Assembly (NCBI GenBank): GCA_963402885.1
Contig: OY727101.1
Coordinates: 16,344,417 to 16,408,416, forward strand
Direction: 5' to 3'
Source of the DNA: Antedon bifida
Taxonomy: Eukaryota > Echinodermata > Crinoidea > Comatulida > Antedonidae
Length of the DNA: 64,000 bases
Part shown: positions 34,684 through 46,769 of the stretch, piece after piece
Layout: each line of letters begins with the position of its first letter
Numbering within the stretch: the first letter of the stretch is position 1
Translations under genes and position numbers: made by a program
Notes under the pieces: model-generated
Seen by the model: only the letters and a program-made list of their open reading frames with translations
What the model was told of the DNA's origin: nothing
Database searches by the model: none

Positions 34684-37600
34684 ATGGTTAACCGAAAAGA
34701 ATTGGAGAAACTTCGCGTAACTGATTTACGTACACGATTATCATCTTTAGGTCTTACGACTAGTGGTAAGTTTGTAGGCTAGGCTAGAGAGTGTAGGAAG
34801 CCAACAAGGAAGGCAAGGACCAGCAAGGAGGGCAAGTCGTAGTAGGTTAGGGCCTAGCTATGATTGTATGAAGCGCGAAAAGAGAGCCGCTGAGCGTACT
34901 GTATTTTCATGATGTATAGGCCTAAAACAATCAACATAATCAATATTTAATAATATAAAGTCAAGCTGTATTAATAATAAATAAATACTCCTAATTAATC
35001 AATAATTATAATAATTGATTATACTAATAATAATTTTTTATTTTAAAATAGCATAATACATTTTTTTTTTAAAGGACGAAAAGCTGAGCTAATTGAAAGA
35101 TTGTTCAACCGTCTGTCTCAAGATGAAGTGGACACTACAGTTGGTATGTTGATTGAATTCTGTGTCATTACAAATAATATCTCAAACAAATGTAAATTTT
35201 TTTAGTTTTAATTTAATAATACTCTAAATAAGCAATTGAATATAATGCCATCATGGTAAAATTCAACATTTCAACATGTATGTGATCAATCAGGAATAAA
35301 AATGTGCATAAATTTCATTTCTATTATAGGTCAGCCATCTGGCATGCCAGATATTCAGCAACAACAATTGGCTCAGCTACAACACCAACAATTGGCTCAA
35401 CAACAGTTGCTTGATCAGCAACAGCAGCTGGAGCAACGACGATTAGCAGAGCAGCAGTTACTACTTGAACGGCAACATATAGAACAGGAGCGTGCTGCTG
35501 AACAAAATCGCTTAGAACGGATAGAACAACAGCGTATTCATGAACAACAAGAACAAGCACGCTTACTGGAAGAAGCTAGAATTGTTGAACAGCGAAGACA
35601 GGAAGAAGCCCGTATTCTAGAACTACAAAGACAGGAACAGCAGCGTCTGATAGAAGAGCAACGGATTGCAGAACAGCAAAGACAAGAGGCCCAACTTGCA
35701 GAGCAAAGAAGGCTAGAAGAAGCACGTCTGATGGAAGAGGCACGACTTGCAGAGCAAAGAAGAAGGGAAGAAGCACGTCTGATGGAAGAGGCACGACTTG
35801 CAGAGCAAAGAAGACAAGAAGATGCACGTCTGATTGAAGAGGCACGACTTGCCGAGCAAAGAAGAAGGGAAGAAGCACGTCTGATGGAAGAGGCACAACT
35901 TGCCGAGCAAAGAAGACAGGAAGAAGCACGTCTGATGGAAGATGCACGACTTGCAGAGCAAAGAAGACAGGAAGAAGCACGTCTGATGGAAGATGCACGA
36001 CTTGCAGAGCAAAGAAGACAGGAAGAAGCACGTCTGATGGAAGAGGCACGACTTGCCGAGCAAAGAAGACAAGAAGATGCACGTCTGATTGAAGAGGCAC
36101 GACTTGCCGAGCAAAGAAGACGGGAAGAGGCACATCTCATGGAAGAGGCACGACTTGCAGAGCAAAGAAGACAGGAAGAGGCGCAACTTGCAGAGCAAAG
36201 AAGACAGGAAGAGGCGCAACTTGCTGAGCAAAGAAGACGAGAGGAGGCACGTCTGATGGAAGAAGCACAACTTGCAGAGCAAAGAAGGCAAGAAGAGGAA
36301 CGTCTGATGGAAGAGATGCGGCTTGCAGAGCAAAGAAGACAGGAAGAGGCACGTTTGATAGAAGAGGCACAAATTGCAGAGCAAAGAAGACAGGAAGAGG
36401 CTCGTCTGATGGAAGATGCACGACTTGCAGAGCAGAGAAGACATGAGGCACAACTAATGGAAGAGGCACAACTTTCAGAACAAAAAAGACAGGAGGAAGC
36501 TCGTTTGATAGAAGAAGCAAGGATTGCAGATCAGCAAAGAAGAGAACAGGCTCGTTTGATGGAAGAGGCACAACTTTCAGAGCAAAAGAGACAAGAGGAG
36601 CAGCGTAACTTAGAAGAGGCACGTATTGCTGAGCAAAAGAGGTATGAACAACAGCAATTAGAAGCTGAACATCTTGAGAAAGAATCTGCTCTACAGCAAC
36701 AAAGAGCTGCAGAACTACGCGAACAAGATCTTATGGAAGAAAAACATCATGCTTCAATAGAAATTCCAGAGCACTACCATCAGACAGGAATGAAAAGTGA
36801 AGACTATGATGAAGACATACAAGTTCCTGGACTGGATATGCATGTTGATGATGACTTCATAGCTAAGGAAAAGGAACGAATTCTAATGCAACAGCAAGAA
36901 CGTCTTCAACAAATGCAAAAACGTGATGAAGAAGAAAGACTGAAAGCTCGCCAACAGCAACAAATGTTAGCTGATGAGAGGTTAAGAAAAGAGCTAGCAA
37001 GAGAAAAAGTTAAAGAGGAAGAACTTTACAGAGAACAGCAACGCGCGATTCATTTGCAACAGGAAGAAGAGGAATCAAGAGCAAGGCAACATCATCAGTT
37101 AAGGCATCAAAGAGGTAAGTGTTGAAAATAAATACTGTATTTATTTTGTGTTTTTCCTGCTATTTGAAGCATCTGAACAGATAACATAAATATACTGTAT
37201 TTTATTACCAATTTCAGGTAGCATGATGCGAAGCCCACCAAGGAGAGGTCCCTCAGATGATAGACCATTTCTGCATCAACTTCCTGGTCAGAAGCCGCCA
37301 TCTCTGATGTCAATAGAGATAAGACCAGCAGCACTTAGGCCACCTGGTGTAGATGATGACGATGAAGGAAATGAAGAAGAGGAGAATGTAGTGGAAAAGA
37401 TCCGTCTGCCACATGCTCTTGAGAAGGTGCTACAGTTTAAGGATGTCAGGGCACAAGAAATTGGTGGGACTGAAGACGATGGTAAATATTTTGAATTACC
37501 TATTAATGTTATTAATGACACTGGGCTTTCCTTGACAAGATAGGAACTTGTAATAGACCTTTGATGTTATGTCTTGCTGTGAAAAATACCAACAGTACTG

Positions 37601-40600
37601 TACTATGTACATATATGATCTTGTCGCAGCCACAGATAAACCCTTTGATCTCCCGAGCTCAGCATCCTGTCAGATTGCCTTTGGCTATACATATTTCTTT
37701 ACATTAAATATTTAATTACAATACTGTACAGGGCTCAAATTATTACAGAAATTGACCCACAGACAATTATTAATGAAAGTAGTAGTGGCACTGTGGTCTG
37801 GTGCTTGACCTTGATTACAATTCCTTGGTTCAAATCCTGTAAGTGTTTCATGATTTTACTGATGGCCAATACAGTGCCACTACCTAGCCCCATGAGACGT
37901 GGTTTAGAAAGCATGGGTCCTGTAATTGGTGGATCGTGTGTATAAATTCTGAAATGTATTTTGACAAGAACTATGATAATTTTTATATATATATATATAT
38001 ATATATATTATTTTTAATCAGAATTTCAGTTGCCGGTTGAAGAAGAACCTGAAGTGGTACAGCATGAAGAGGAGGAAGAAGAAGAGGAGGAAATAAAGAA
38101 AGAAGATACTCCTAAAGAGAAGAAACTTGTAAGCTTTCAATACAGTTGAAAAGCACTTGGATCTTGGAAAATCATTTTAAATATCAACAAAAATGAATGT
38201 ATATACCTGTGTAACATAACAAATTTGTTTACTGTATTGTTTTTTAATTTTTTAGACCAAAAATCAAAGACGAAAGAAGAAAAAGAAGAAGAGGCAAGCT
38301 GTTAGAAGACAACAGCAAGATGATGAAATAAAGAAAGACGATGAAAAAGATGAAGCAAATGATGTGGAGATTGAATACGTACCAGAATCCTTGGATATTG
38401 CAGATCCGTCTTTCAGATCCTTCAGGAAGGTCTTTGAAGCCTTCCAGGTATGTTTTATTTTTCTGTTTATTTCAGTTGTCCAATTTTTAATAATGAGAGA
38501 ATAAGTAATGCTCTGTCTACATTATCAAACTTTATGTGACAGAAAAATGTGATGTGCCCATATATGGACATGATGTCATATCGCTACCATATTTAAGCAT
38601 ATCACTACCATATTTGTGCACATCACTACCATATTTGTGCACATCACACTTTTTTTGTCAACCTAGTTTGATAGTGCAGACAGGGCTTAAGTAATGATGA
38701 AGTTAATGTTATTCTGTTTGGGACCATGTACATTACTTGCTCTGGGTGAATTATGATTGTGTTTGGCGCAGTGTGTTGGACGTTGGACTACTGATCGTGA
38801 GATCGCGGTTTGAATCCAACTCTGCCACATTGCTTGTATCCTCAGGCAAAATACTTTACTTAGGTTTACCTCTCTCCATCCAGGTGTAATAATGGGTACC
38901 TGGTTAGATCAAGACACAACTTTGCGCTTTGCGTATGTTTCCATACGTGTTTGATCCCAAAAAATGACTGGGGTAATAAAGTTCAGCGCTTAGAGGTTTC
39001 ACAACATATCCAGGATATTATTATTAACTTGCTGAATAAATATTTTTTATTAAATTCAGCTTGCTGAGAAGCCAAAACCAGAAGTGAAAGCTGAGGAGAA
39101 GGCACCTGTTGTTAAACCTGTTGAAGTTAAGAAAAAAGAAGAGAAGGATGATTCTGATGATAGTAGCGATGAGGAAGAGGTAAAACCTGCGAATAGCAAT
39201 TCAGATAACATATTTAGAATTAAAGATGTATTATGAGTTAAGAAACGTTTACTATATACAGTAACTTTAAAATAAAATTTAATGACAAAAAAGATTGACG
39301 TTTCCGACCATCATGGAATTTGGAACTCGAGAACAAATGAGTAAAATTAACAAAATACAGGAAAATCTCATAAACAATTAGTAACAAAGACTGAAAATCC
39401 TAAAAAGATAGGCTCCTTCTCTCGTTAATTGTTAAACAATTTACTAAACATGTATTACCCCCTAAAAACATGAACAATGAAGATTAATAAATCAAACTTT
39501 GAATAGATTATTTTGTAGTTTTATCACTTCCATAGAAAAAAACGAAAAAAAAATTCACTTAAAAATTCAACAAAAAACCCATTGTACCCTAGTAATGGGA
39601 CCATTTTGAAGAGCAGTACTATGTTACTAATGCAATCCAGTCAAAATAATTAATTAATTGTAAATTAATAACAAATATGTTTTTATTTTAAAAAGGAAAA
39701 GATGGAGGATGATACTCCAAAAATATCCAAAAAGAAACTGCGTAAATTAAACAGACTGAGTGTTGCTGAATTGAAGCAGTTGGTGTCTAGACCAGATGTT
39801 GTGGAAATGCACGATGTCACGGCAAGAGACCCCAAGTTATTAGTACATTTAAAGGTAAGCATGGTGGGTGGTTTGGTTGGTAATCATATTTTCTTATAGT
39901 TTTATTATGATGTGTATGTTTTATTGTAATATTTTTTTGTAATATTATATGTAGTGTACAGAATGTTTTTGATACTTTATATTTGGCAAATGGCTGTGGA
40001 AAGCAGCACATTCATTCATAAAACCTAGTTCCTTTTCACCCAAGCAACATGGTGATCAGCAAATTAATTCCACCTAGCCCTGGCCCCAAAGTGTTGGGTA
40101 TATTCCAACATATTGCCTAGCATAGTTAGACCATTCGTTACAAGCATATATGAAAGTGTGTTGCATTTAGGTGGAGTAGTGGATGGTTAAAGAATTACAA
40201 GATAACCAATCTATTTCCTAAAAGTAACTGGACCTAAAAAACCCTCTAAATTATCTCTCAAAAACATTGAAAATGTCAATGGTTTTCAAAAAAACCTAAG
40301 GCTTCAGATCCACAATTTGTAGTGAAGTCTATACCACTTATTGTGGTTGGGTTGGTAATCATTATGTTATTGTCTTGTATTTCAGTCAAGTAGAAACACA
40401 GTTCCAGTACCAAGGCATTGGTGTTTCAAGAGGAAGTATTTGCAGGGTAAAAGAGGTATTGAAAAACCACCGTTTGAGTTACCAGAATTCATCAGAAGAA
40501 CTGGTATTATGGAAATGAGGCAAGCTCTCCAGGAGAAGGTAATGCCAGAGTAAACATGGCTAGCAATATGAATGACCCTCGCTGTGATAACTTCTGTAAC

Positions 40601-43600
40601 TACCCCAAGTTCTGAGGTATTTGCAGGAACTATTGCAATAACATTTATTTTAACCGTGCCCTGTTTGATACAGACTATTGCTTTGTATTGTGTTTGAATT
40701 CTATTTCATGAATTAAGTCCTTGAATTTATAATTCTATTCAGAATTTTATTGTAATTTCTTCACTTTACAGGAGGAACAACAGACAATGAAAACAAAAAT
40801 GCGGCAGAAAGTACGTCCTAAGATGGGGAAGATAGATATTGATTATCAGAAACTTCATGATGCGTTTTTCAGGTAATTTTTCACTATTTATTTTGGCTAT
40901 ATTTAAAATAAAACCACTTATTTATTTATAGTATTCTAATGCATATAGTAAATGACTTAATTTATTTTGTTTTATATCTGTATATTTATATGTATATTTG
41001 ACTGCAAGCTCTTGTAATTACTTTGGATTGGAGATAATCTTATGTCTTAAACTTTGAAATTTGTAAATACTGTAAATATTTGATAAATAATTCTATTTAA
41101 AAATATTTTTGAATAATTTATTTTTTAGATGGCAGTCAAAGCCAAAGATGACAATTCATGGCCAGCTATACTATGAAGGTAAAGAGTTTGAAACTAAACT
41201 AAAAGAGAAAAAACCAGGTGACATCACTGATGACCTCAGGGTTGCTCTTGGAATGCCAGTTGGTTCCGTAAGTTGTGCTTAAAAATAATTACTGCAACAG
41301 GCTAAACTGAGCGTAATGCAATCAAAATGCAATGCAAATGCAATTGAAAATCAAACCTTGAAATAATTTGTAAGTGGCGCTCTGCAGAAATTCTTGAATG
41401 AACTAGAAACCTCTGTTTCAACTTCCTTTTTTGGTTATTTTAGGATATTTTATGGATCATTTTTGTATATAAAGCGCTTAAAAACATTGTATTGGGCGCT
41501 ATATAAGACTACCATTATTATTATTATACCAAAGTATGTGTGTTTAAAGATTCATCTTCAACTCTTGTCAATATCGTTATGATCCCGACACCTTGTTTTT
41601 ATTTATCATTACAGACTGCTCATTCTGTTCCTCCACCGTGGCTAATCGCAATGCAGCGATATGGTCCACCTCCATCTTACCCCAACCTTAAGATCCTGGG
41701 ACTGAATTCTCCCATACCAGAGGTAAGTTACTTTTTGATTTTTAGGATCCATGCCTTGTAATTCGATGAAGAAGTGCTCCTTTGTTTTGATACATCAATA
41801 TGAAAGCTCCATTAGCAGACCTATGTGCATTAATGTTGGTAAAAGCATTAAAATTTAGGTTTAATTATTGATAATAAAGAACAGTTTATACTTATTATTT
41901 ACAGGGATGTTCATTTGGGTACCATGCTGGTGGATGGGGTAAGCCTCCTGTAGATGAAACAGGGAAACCCCTTTATGGGGATGTATTTGGGACCAATGCA
42001 AGTGATTTTAAGGTAAGCATGTACATTAAGTTATGTTTTATTTTAACAGATTCAGATTAAAAGTATTGTTATATGTACATGTAAACATACAATGAAATAG
42101 CAATGGCTTTTATTTTTAATTTTATTTCAACAATATTTTACGAGGGTTGTCCATCCAGCCGAAGCTGATCATTAAGGACCCTGAACAACATTATATGAAT
42201 TGAAAACAACCAATTAATGTGTAGATACCATAAAATAGATGATAGATATGAAATCATTTATAGCCTTAATGATTTCATATTGACCATCTACGGGTTAAGA
42301 CCTGTATTGAAAATAGACTCACTGCATCCATGCAATGCATGGTAATGATTTAATCAGTCATTAGGTAAAGAGCATAAACAGAGGATTGTCATACCTGGCA
42401 GTATTATGTATGGTAAGCAAACAGGGAAAAAAATGAAGAAAATTGAAACTAACAAATTGATTGATGTTTTGGTAGATTGAGGAGGATGAAGAACCACCAG
42501 AGATGGCACCGTGGGGAGAATTAGAAAGTGAATCGGAAGAAGAAACCGATGATGAAGGATCAGAGGAGGAAGAGGACGATAAACCAGATGAATCTGGTCT
42601 TATTACACCAGCTGATGGGTAAGTAACAGGTCTCGTCTCTTTTCTCAATACACTACACACATAAAATCTACTTTGTCGGTGGTTGAATATAGGTTGTATC
42701 AAAAATAAGTGTGGTATTTGGACGGCTAACTTATAATTAATTTGTTAAAAGCACTATTAAAATCCATTTTTTTTTTTAATAATTTCAATGTCGAGATCAG
42801 TGTCTCTCTATTGGATTTAAAAACTATTTTAACATTCATTTTTTTTTAATATACCAGAGGACTTATCACACCCAGTGGAGTAACATCTGTGACAGCAGGC
42901 CTAGAGACACCAGAGATGATAGAATTAAGGAAAAAGAAGATAGAAGATGCCATGGATCAAGGAGGGGAGACGCCTGCTTTATATACAATTATACCAGAGA
43001 AGAGGGCCAACGTAGGGGCTGCCATGATGGGCTCAGCGCATGTATATGATATTGGTGCTGCGGTAAGTGGAATTTATTAGTTTTATTCCATTTCATGTGA
43101 TTCACATTGAAATGTTTGGTTGTTATAGTTTAGTTAGATACAGGCATAGTGTACACTGCAGTGTTAAGATATTGTAAATAGCCAATGCCAATTTTTACCT
43201 AATGTAAAACTATGAAGATTGACTTTGATACTAGTTGTACAGACTTACCATTAGATCATTGGGGCTTTTACAGTGTGTTCTTATTTCCACCTATCGTTTT
43301 AAAGGAAAGTGTCCCCTTAATAGGAAGAGTTTCCCCTTTATAGGAAGGGTGTCCCCTTAATAGGAAGAGTTTCCCCTTTATAGGAAGGGTGTCCCCTTAA
43401 TAGGAGGGTTGTCCCCTTAATAGGAAGAGTTTCCCCTTAATAGGAAGAGTTTCCCCTTAATAGGAGGGATTCTACTGTACACATCACATTTTTGGACTGT
43501 AATGTTCAAAAGGCATTTCGGTGTATCACATACTTAACATCCAATGATAGATATATCATTTTATTTGTCTTGTTAATAAACCTCATCATATTTGTGAATC

Positions 43601-44478
43601 CTTAGGCCAAGAAGCCAAGCCAGGCTGCAGGATCTGAAGTAGTAGCTATTGCTCTTGATCCTAGTGAATTGGATCTGGACACAGCAGCAATGGCTGCCAA
43701 GTAAGTACATTACCACAAAGCAATATTCCTCTCCAAAAAAACTATGAGAATGTGCTTTTAATAACATAGTATAAAACTGACTCCACATAACAAGAGGCAA
43801 GCCATGATTCAACGTTTCGATCTTTATTTGATCATCATCAGGAATTAATCATGGCATGCCTCTCGCTATTTGGTGTCCGTTTTATACAATGTTATTTAAA
43901 CATAATCAGCATCTACTGGCATGTTTAATAATATTAATAATTTATAATATTTAACTATACACATCCTAGATTCAGTAAATTTCTACAGTATTATATGCTT
44001 GAATTTAACTAAATAAAAACTGCTAAATGTGTTCATTTTATTCCTTTTAGGTATGAAGAGCAAGTTCGAGAACAGCAATCACATCTTGAAAAAGAGGACT
44101 TTAGTGACATGGTGGCAGAACATGCTGCAAAACAAAAGGTACGCACTCTTAAGCTATGTCTACACTATCAAACTATTTTGTGTGATGTGGTAGTGATATG
44201 ATGTCATCATGTCCATATATAGGCATATCACAATTTTTTCGTCACATAAAATTTGATAGTGTAGACAGATTTTTATTAATACTTCATTGCGCATACAAGC
44301 AGGCCTGCAATGCACTGAAGTGATGGTGAATGAATGATAAAGAAAATAAAGAAATTGACCACCTACTATAAATGTTTGTTTTAATAATGTTTTTTTTTTC
44401 TAATTTCAGAACAAAAGAAAAAAGCAAACGCAGGATACAAATCGTGCACCCAAGAAGTACAAAGAATTCAAATTTTGA
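34684..44478 (+). CDS. SF3B2: Splicing factor 3B subunit 2 (SF3b145), repeat-expanded
   Basis: U2 snRNP subunit that contacts pre-mRNA near the branch site and binds SF3B4. Eighteen phase-consistent exons: 34684-34765, 35075-35143, 35330-37114, 37218-37481, 38022-38128, 38256-38447, 39060-39179, 39696-39854, 40386-40538, 40772-40872, 41129-41267, 41615-41722, 41905-42012, 42476-42618, 42858-43062, 43606-43700, 44051-44138, 44410-44478; 1328 residues. Exons 1-2 form a SAP domain. The conserved core holds KKLRKLNRLSVAELKQLV, ARDPKLLVHLK, PRHWCFKRKYLQGKRGIEKP, the DUF382/PSP region with PPPSYPNLKILGLNSPIPE and HAGGWGKPPVDETGKPLYGD, and the end KKYKEFKF. Human SF3B2 is about 895 residues; the excess is mainly exon 3 (595 codons), a Glu/Arg/Gln coiled coil with 17-residue repeats replacing the vertebrate Pro-rich part. 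Confidence 0.96.
35713..36640 (+). repeat. 51-bp coding tandem repeat in SF3B2 exon 3, about 18 units
   Basis: Units encode EEARLMEEARLAEQRRQ (17 residues), with two or more shortened 11-residue units (EEAQLAEQRRQ) near 36175-36240. Outer units are more diverged than central ones, as expected of an array growing by unequal exchange. The antisense strand stays open only because the unit is a multiple of three. Confidence 0.9.
37616..37684 (-). mobile_element. Fragment of the SAE1-3' inverted-repeat element
   Basis: On the minus strand this matches 24860-24930, including GGATGCTGAGCTC and GGGTTTATCTGTGGCTGC-like stretches. It lies in an SF3B2 intron. Confidence 0.5.
37786..37890 (+). mobile_element. 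SINE family A-like fragment
   Basis: GTGGCACTGTGGTCTGGTGC and GGTTCAAATCC give A- and B-box-like blocks; the body is worn. It lies in an SF3B2 intron. Confidence 0.45.
38506..38690. mobile_element. MITE family 1, copy with three internal units
   Basis: Hairpin from TAATGCTCTGTCTACATTAT to TAGTGCAGACAGGGCTTAA. It carries three tandem CACTACCATATTTGTGCA-like units, more than most copies. Confidence 0.85.
38763..39030 (+). mobile_element. tRNA-derived SINE, family B
   Basis: A tRNA-like head with TGGCGCAGTGTG (A box) and GGTTTGAATCC (B box), a body unlike family A, and a 3' end of ATTATTATTA repeats. It ends just before the SF3B2 exon at 39060. Only one copy was noticed in the window. Confidence 0.75.
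42140..42190 (-). mobile_element. SINE family A tail fragment, reversed
   Basis: On the minus strand GGGTCCTTAATGATCAGCTT followed by GGCTGGATGGACAACCCTCG matches the conserved tail region of the full SINE copies. Confidence 0.55.
43311..43480. repeat. About 20-bp minisatellite in SF3B2 intron
   Basis: Eight or so units of GTCCCCTTAATAGGAAGAGT alternating with TTCCCCTTTATAGGAAGGGT. It ends GGATTCTACTGTA, a terminal motif shared with diverged GTCCC-rich repeats at about 575, 3575, 6640 and 25690, so it looks like expansion inside such an element. Confidence 0.8.
43760..43908 (-). mobile_element. Inverted-repeat element with hammerhead-like core
   Basis: Long arms pair: GAGGCATGCCATGATT (minus) with AATCATGGCTTGCCTC, extending to GTATAAAAC / GTTTTATAC at the outer ends. 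Between them the minus strand reads CTGATGA (43841-43835), GATC, loop, GATC, then GAAAC (43818-43814). This has the same order as the core at 8604-8634 and fits a type I hammerhead layout with the arms as stem I. It lies in an SF3B2 intron. Confidence 0.55.
44150..44275. mobile_element. MITE family 1, shortened copy in SF3B2 intron
   Basis: Ends TAAGCTATGTCTACACTATC and ATTTGATAGTGTAGACAGAT; one arm has lost about 25 bp. It starts 12 bp after the splice donor of exon 17. Confidence 0.8.
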
Positions 44479-45585
44479 GTTACATTCCGTTAACTTTCTT
44501 TTACCGAATCGTTTGAACTTCTAAAGGCCTTGTTGCAGAGATGTATAGAGATACACTTAACATTCTAGAACATCATAAAGCAGTGTAATAATGAAAATAA
44601 ATTGAACAATGAAAACAATCAATGTATGATAATACATTGAACCAATTTTTACTTTTCCAATATTGTATTGAGTCTAAAAAAATTGTAATGAAAAAGCTAG
44701 TATTTGCATACATTTTCACTATGTATGTTGACTGTTTTAAAATGTATTTACAGTTGAGTGTATTAAAACAAGCAGACATCCTTGGGCTGGGTGACATGTA
44801 TGTTTTGCGCTGTGATATGCAATGTTATGTTGTACTACTGTATAACACATTTGATAAGGCTAATAATGAGAACAGGACATAATTGTAAATGAGTATGCCA
44901 CTAATGCGCGAGATTAAATTCATTTTTTTTTACAATCGTAATATTAGCATCTTATTTTATTGTATGCTTTATTAACTCATTACACTTTCTCACAAAAATA
45001 TTGCACACATGGATTTGTTTTTAAAAATATATTTCAAAATATTGCACACATAATTTACAAATTTCGATATAAATCAAGGTATGAATACATTTCCCAATAT
45101 CAATGATCTAGGCCTTAAAACTTGTGGACGCCCTACCAAACTCTGGAGTTTAATGTGTACCTGGGCATCTACACCTGCATGTTGGGCATCCAAGTGTGTT
45201 AAGTGAAAGAAGTCATTTGCAGTGCATTATTCATGTATTTTGTTACTGATATACTTGTATTTACATAATTGTTGGTGCAGTCGCCATTTATTCATGCAAC
45301 AAAACCTCCACAGAGGGGGCAAATAGTTTTGACAAAAAAGGTGTGATGTGCCCAAATATTCTCGCATATGGGTAGTGGTATGACATCATCATGTCCATAT
45401 ATGGGCACGTCATTTTTTTTTGTGACATAAAGTTTGATGGTGTAGACCAGCGCCTAATCTTGTGGCAGAGCATTGGCACTAATATTCGTATTCTCAATTT
45501 AGTAGTGAGGAGTAAAATGGCAACAATTTTTTCAGTCTGAATCCAAGAATCTCAACTGGACACAAGAGCTCTCCCATGTTTTACA
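44479..45585. other. Convergent 3' flanks of SF3B2 and C3orf14 homologue
   Basis: AT-rich. It contains an AATAAA at about 44596 for SF3B2 and a worn family-1 MITE at 45320-45455. No further exon is supported. Confidence 0.5.
45320..45455. mobile_element. MITE family 1, left-truncated copy
   Basis: Starts AATAGTTTTGACAAAAAAGG and ends AAGTTTGATGGTGTAGAC; the outer left terminus is missing. Confidence 0.75.
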
Positions 45586-46769
45586 TCACCTAGGTGTAGT
45601 GGATTTTCCTTTTTTCTTTACATCTTGTTTCCACTCTGGTAACTGCTTCTCAACCATTTTCCAATATGATGCCTAAAAACATGTCAAAGAAGAGCAAAAC
45701 AAAACGTGTTCATTGTAAATTGATTCATCATTTTTTATGCAGTATTTGTTATCATGAACAACTTCTGCTCCATTATATATCAATAGTGTAAAATTGTTGC
45801 TATCAAGGCTGTAGCGAGAGGTTAAAAACAGACGAGGCAAAGATGCCTTAAATATATAAAATATGACGAGCTGTGCTGGGGAATTGGGGATGGGTAGTGA
45901 AAATTCCGCCTCGTCTGACTCATGCTGGCTACGGCCCTCTCCATGCACTGGACTTAACAAGGGTAGGTAAAAAACCCTAATGCTTAATTGCTTGTTAGTA
46001 TTCCTATAAGCACCATCCAGTTTTGATTTGGTTCATGGGTATGACACCAAATATTTTGTTTACAAATATGTTAGTTAAATTGCCATTTAGAACCTAGACA
46101 ATAGTATATCAGATTTTTCTATTCTTGCCGATACACTTGAATTTTCATTCACAAATATACAGAATAAATAAAGGATCACCTGTAAATCTGTCAGGGTCCT
46201 AGATGAATTTGACCTTGTTCCTTGTTTCAGGATTTCCTCAGCTTTTGAAAGTTTCTGATGGTATAAAAAATGTAAGAGAACAAAAATGATTCAAAAGACC
46301 ATTAAAAGGATTGCTGGAGGAGAGCTCAGTTGGGTCACAAGAAGAGTGTATTGTCAAAGATCTTTGGTCACATCTTTCATACAATGTTCAGTTATAACAA
46401 AGTAATAACCTCTTGAAAATATGAGAGAAGTATGAATTTATTTTGAAGAGATGACCATAGATATTTGACCTTCAAAAGATTACCATAGCTAACCTGAAGT
46501 AGGATCTGATTTCTGTTTTTTGCTCTTGTCCAACTCAGTGCTAAGTTACTATTTTTTGCTTCATTTGCACCAAGCTGCCACTCTGAGTTTCTCAGAAGTG
46601 CCTCTCTTCTGGTTAGTCTAAACAAAGGAACAAATCAACATAAATTAAAACATTTATTTTTTACAAAGAGTTTTGAGTGTATAGATATTTGTTTTTGTTT
46701 TACTTACATATCCTCATGCGACTTATTTAATTCCATTTCTCTTTCCAACCATGAATCAACCGGTTCCAT
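45586..46769 (-). CDS. C3orf14: C3orf14 homologue, small coiled-coil protein
   Basis: The human counterpart is uncharacterised; I recognise it from the pattern LSKRHEE...LL near the start and a YWxxVExxxPxWEQ block near the end. Four exons on the minus strand: 46708-46769, 46494-46617, 46180-46254, 45586-45672; 115 residues, human about 128. Corresponding stretches here are LNKSHEDILTRREALLRNSE, RNQILLQKLSKAEEILKQ and ASYWKMVEKQLPEWKQDV. The sequence is mostly helical and charged, without signal peptide or membrane span. The tail KKKGKSTTPR is basic. Phases agree in all three introns. Assignment rests on recalled similarity over about 80 residues, so it is less certain than the larger genes. 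Confidence 0.78.

Noticed and set aside
35324-36622. Several long minus-strand frames opposite SF3B2 exon 3
   Set aside because: Shadows of the 51-bp repeat; the plus strand is clearly coding and joins conserved SF3B2 exons in phase.
42361-42702. Minus-strand Ser-rich frame of 113 codons
   Set aside because: It lies opposite the acidic SF3B2 exon at 42476-42618; the Ser run is the complement of GAA/GAT codons.
44573-44882. Opposed frames after the SF3B2 stop
   Set aside because: They lie in the SF3B2 3' UTR region with an AATAAA, and composition is non-coding.
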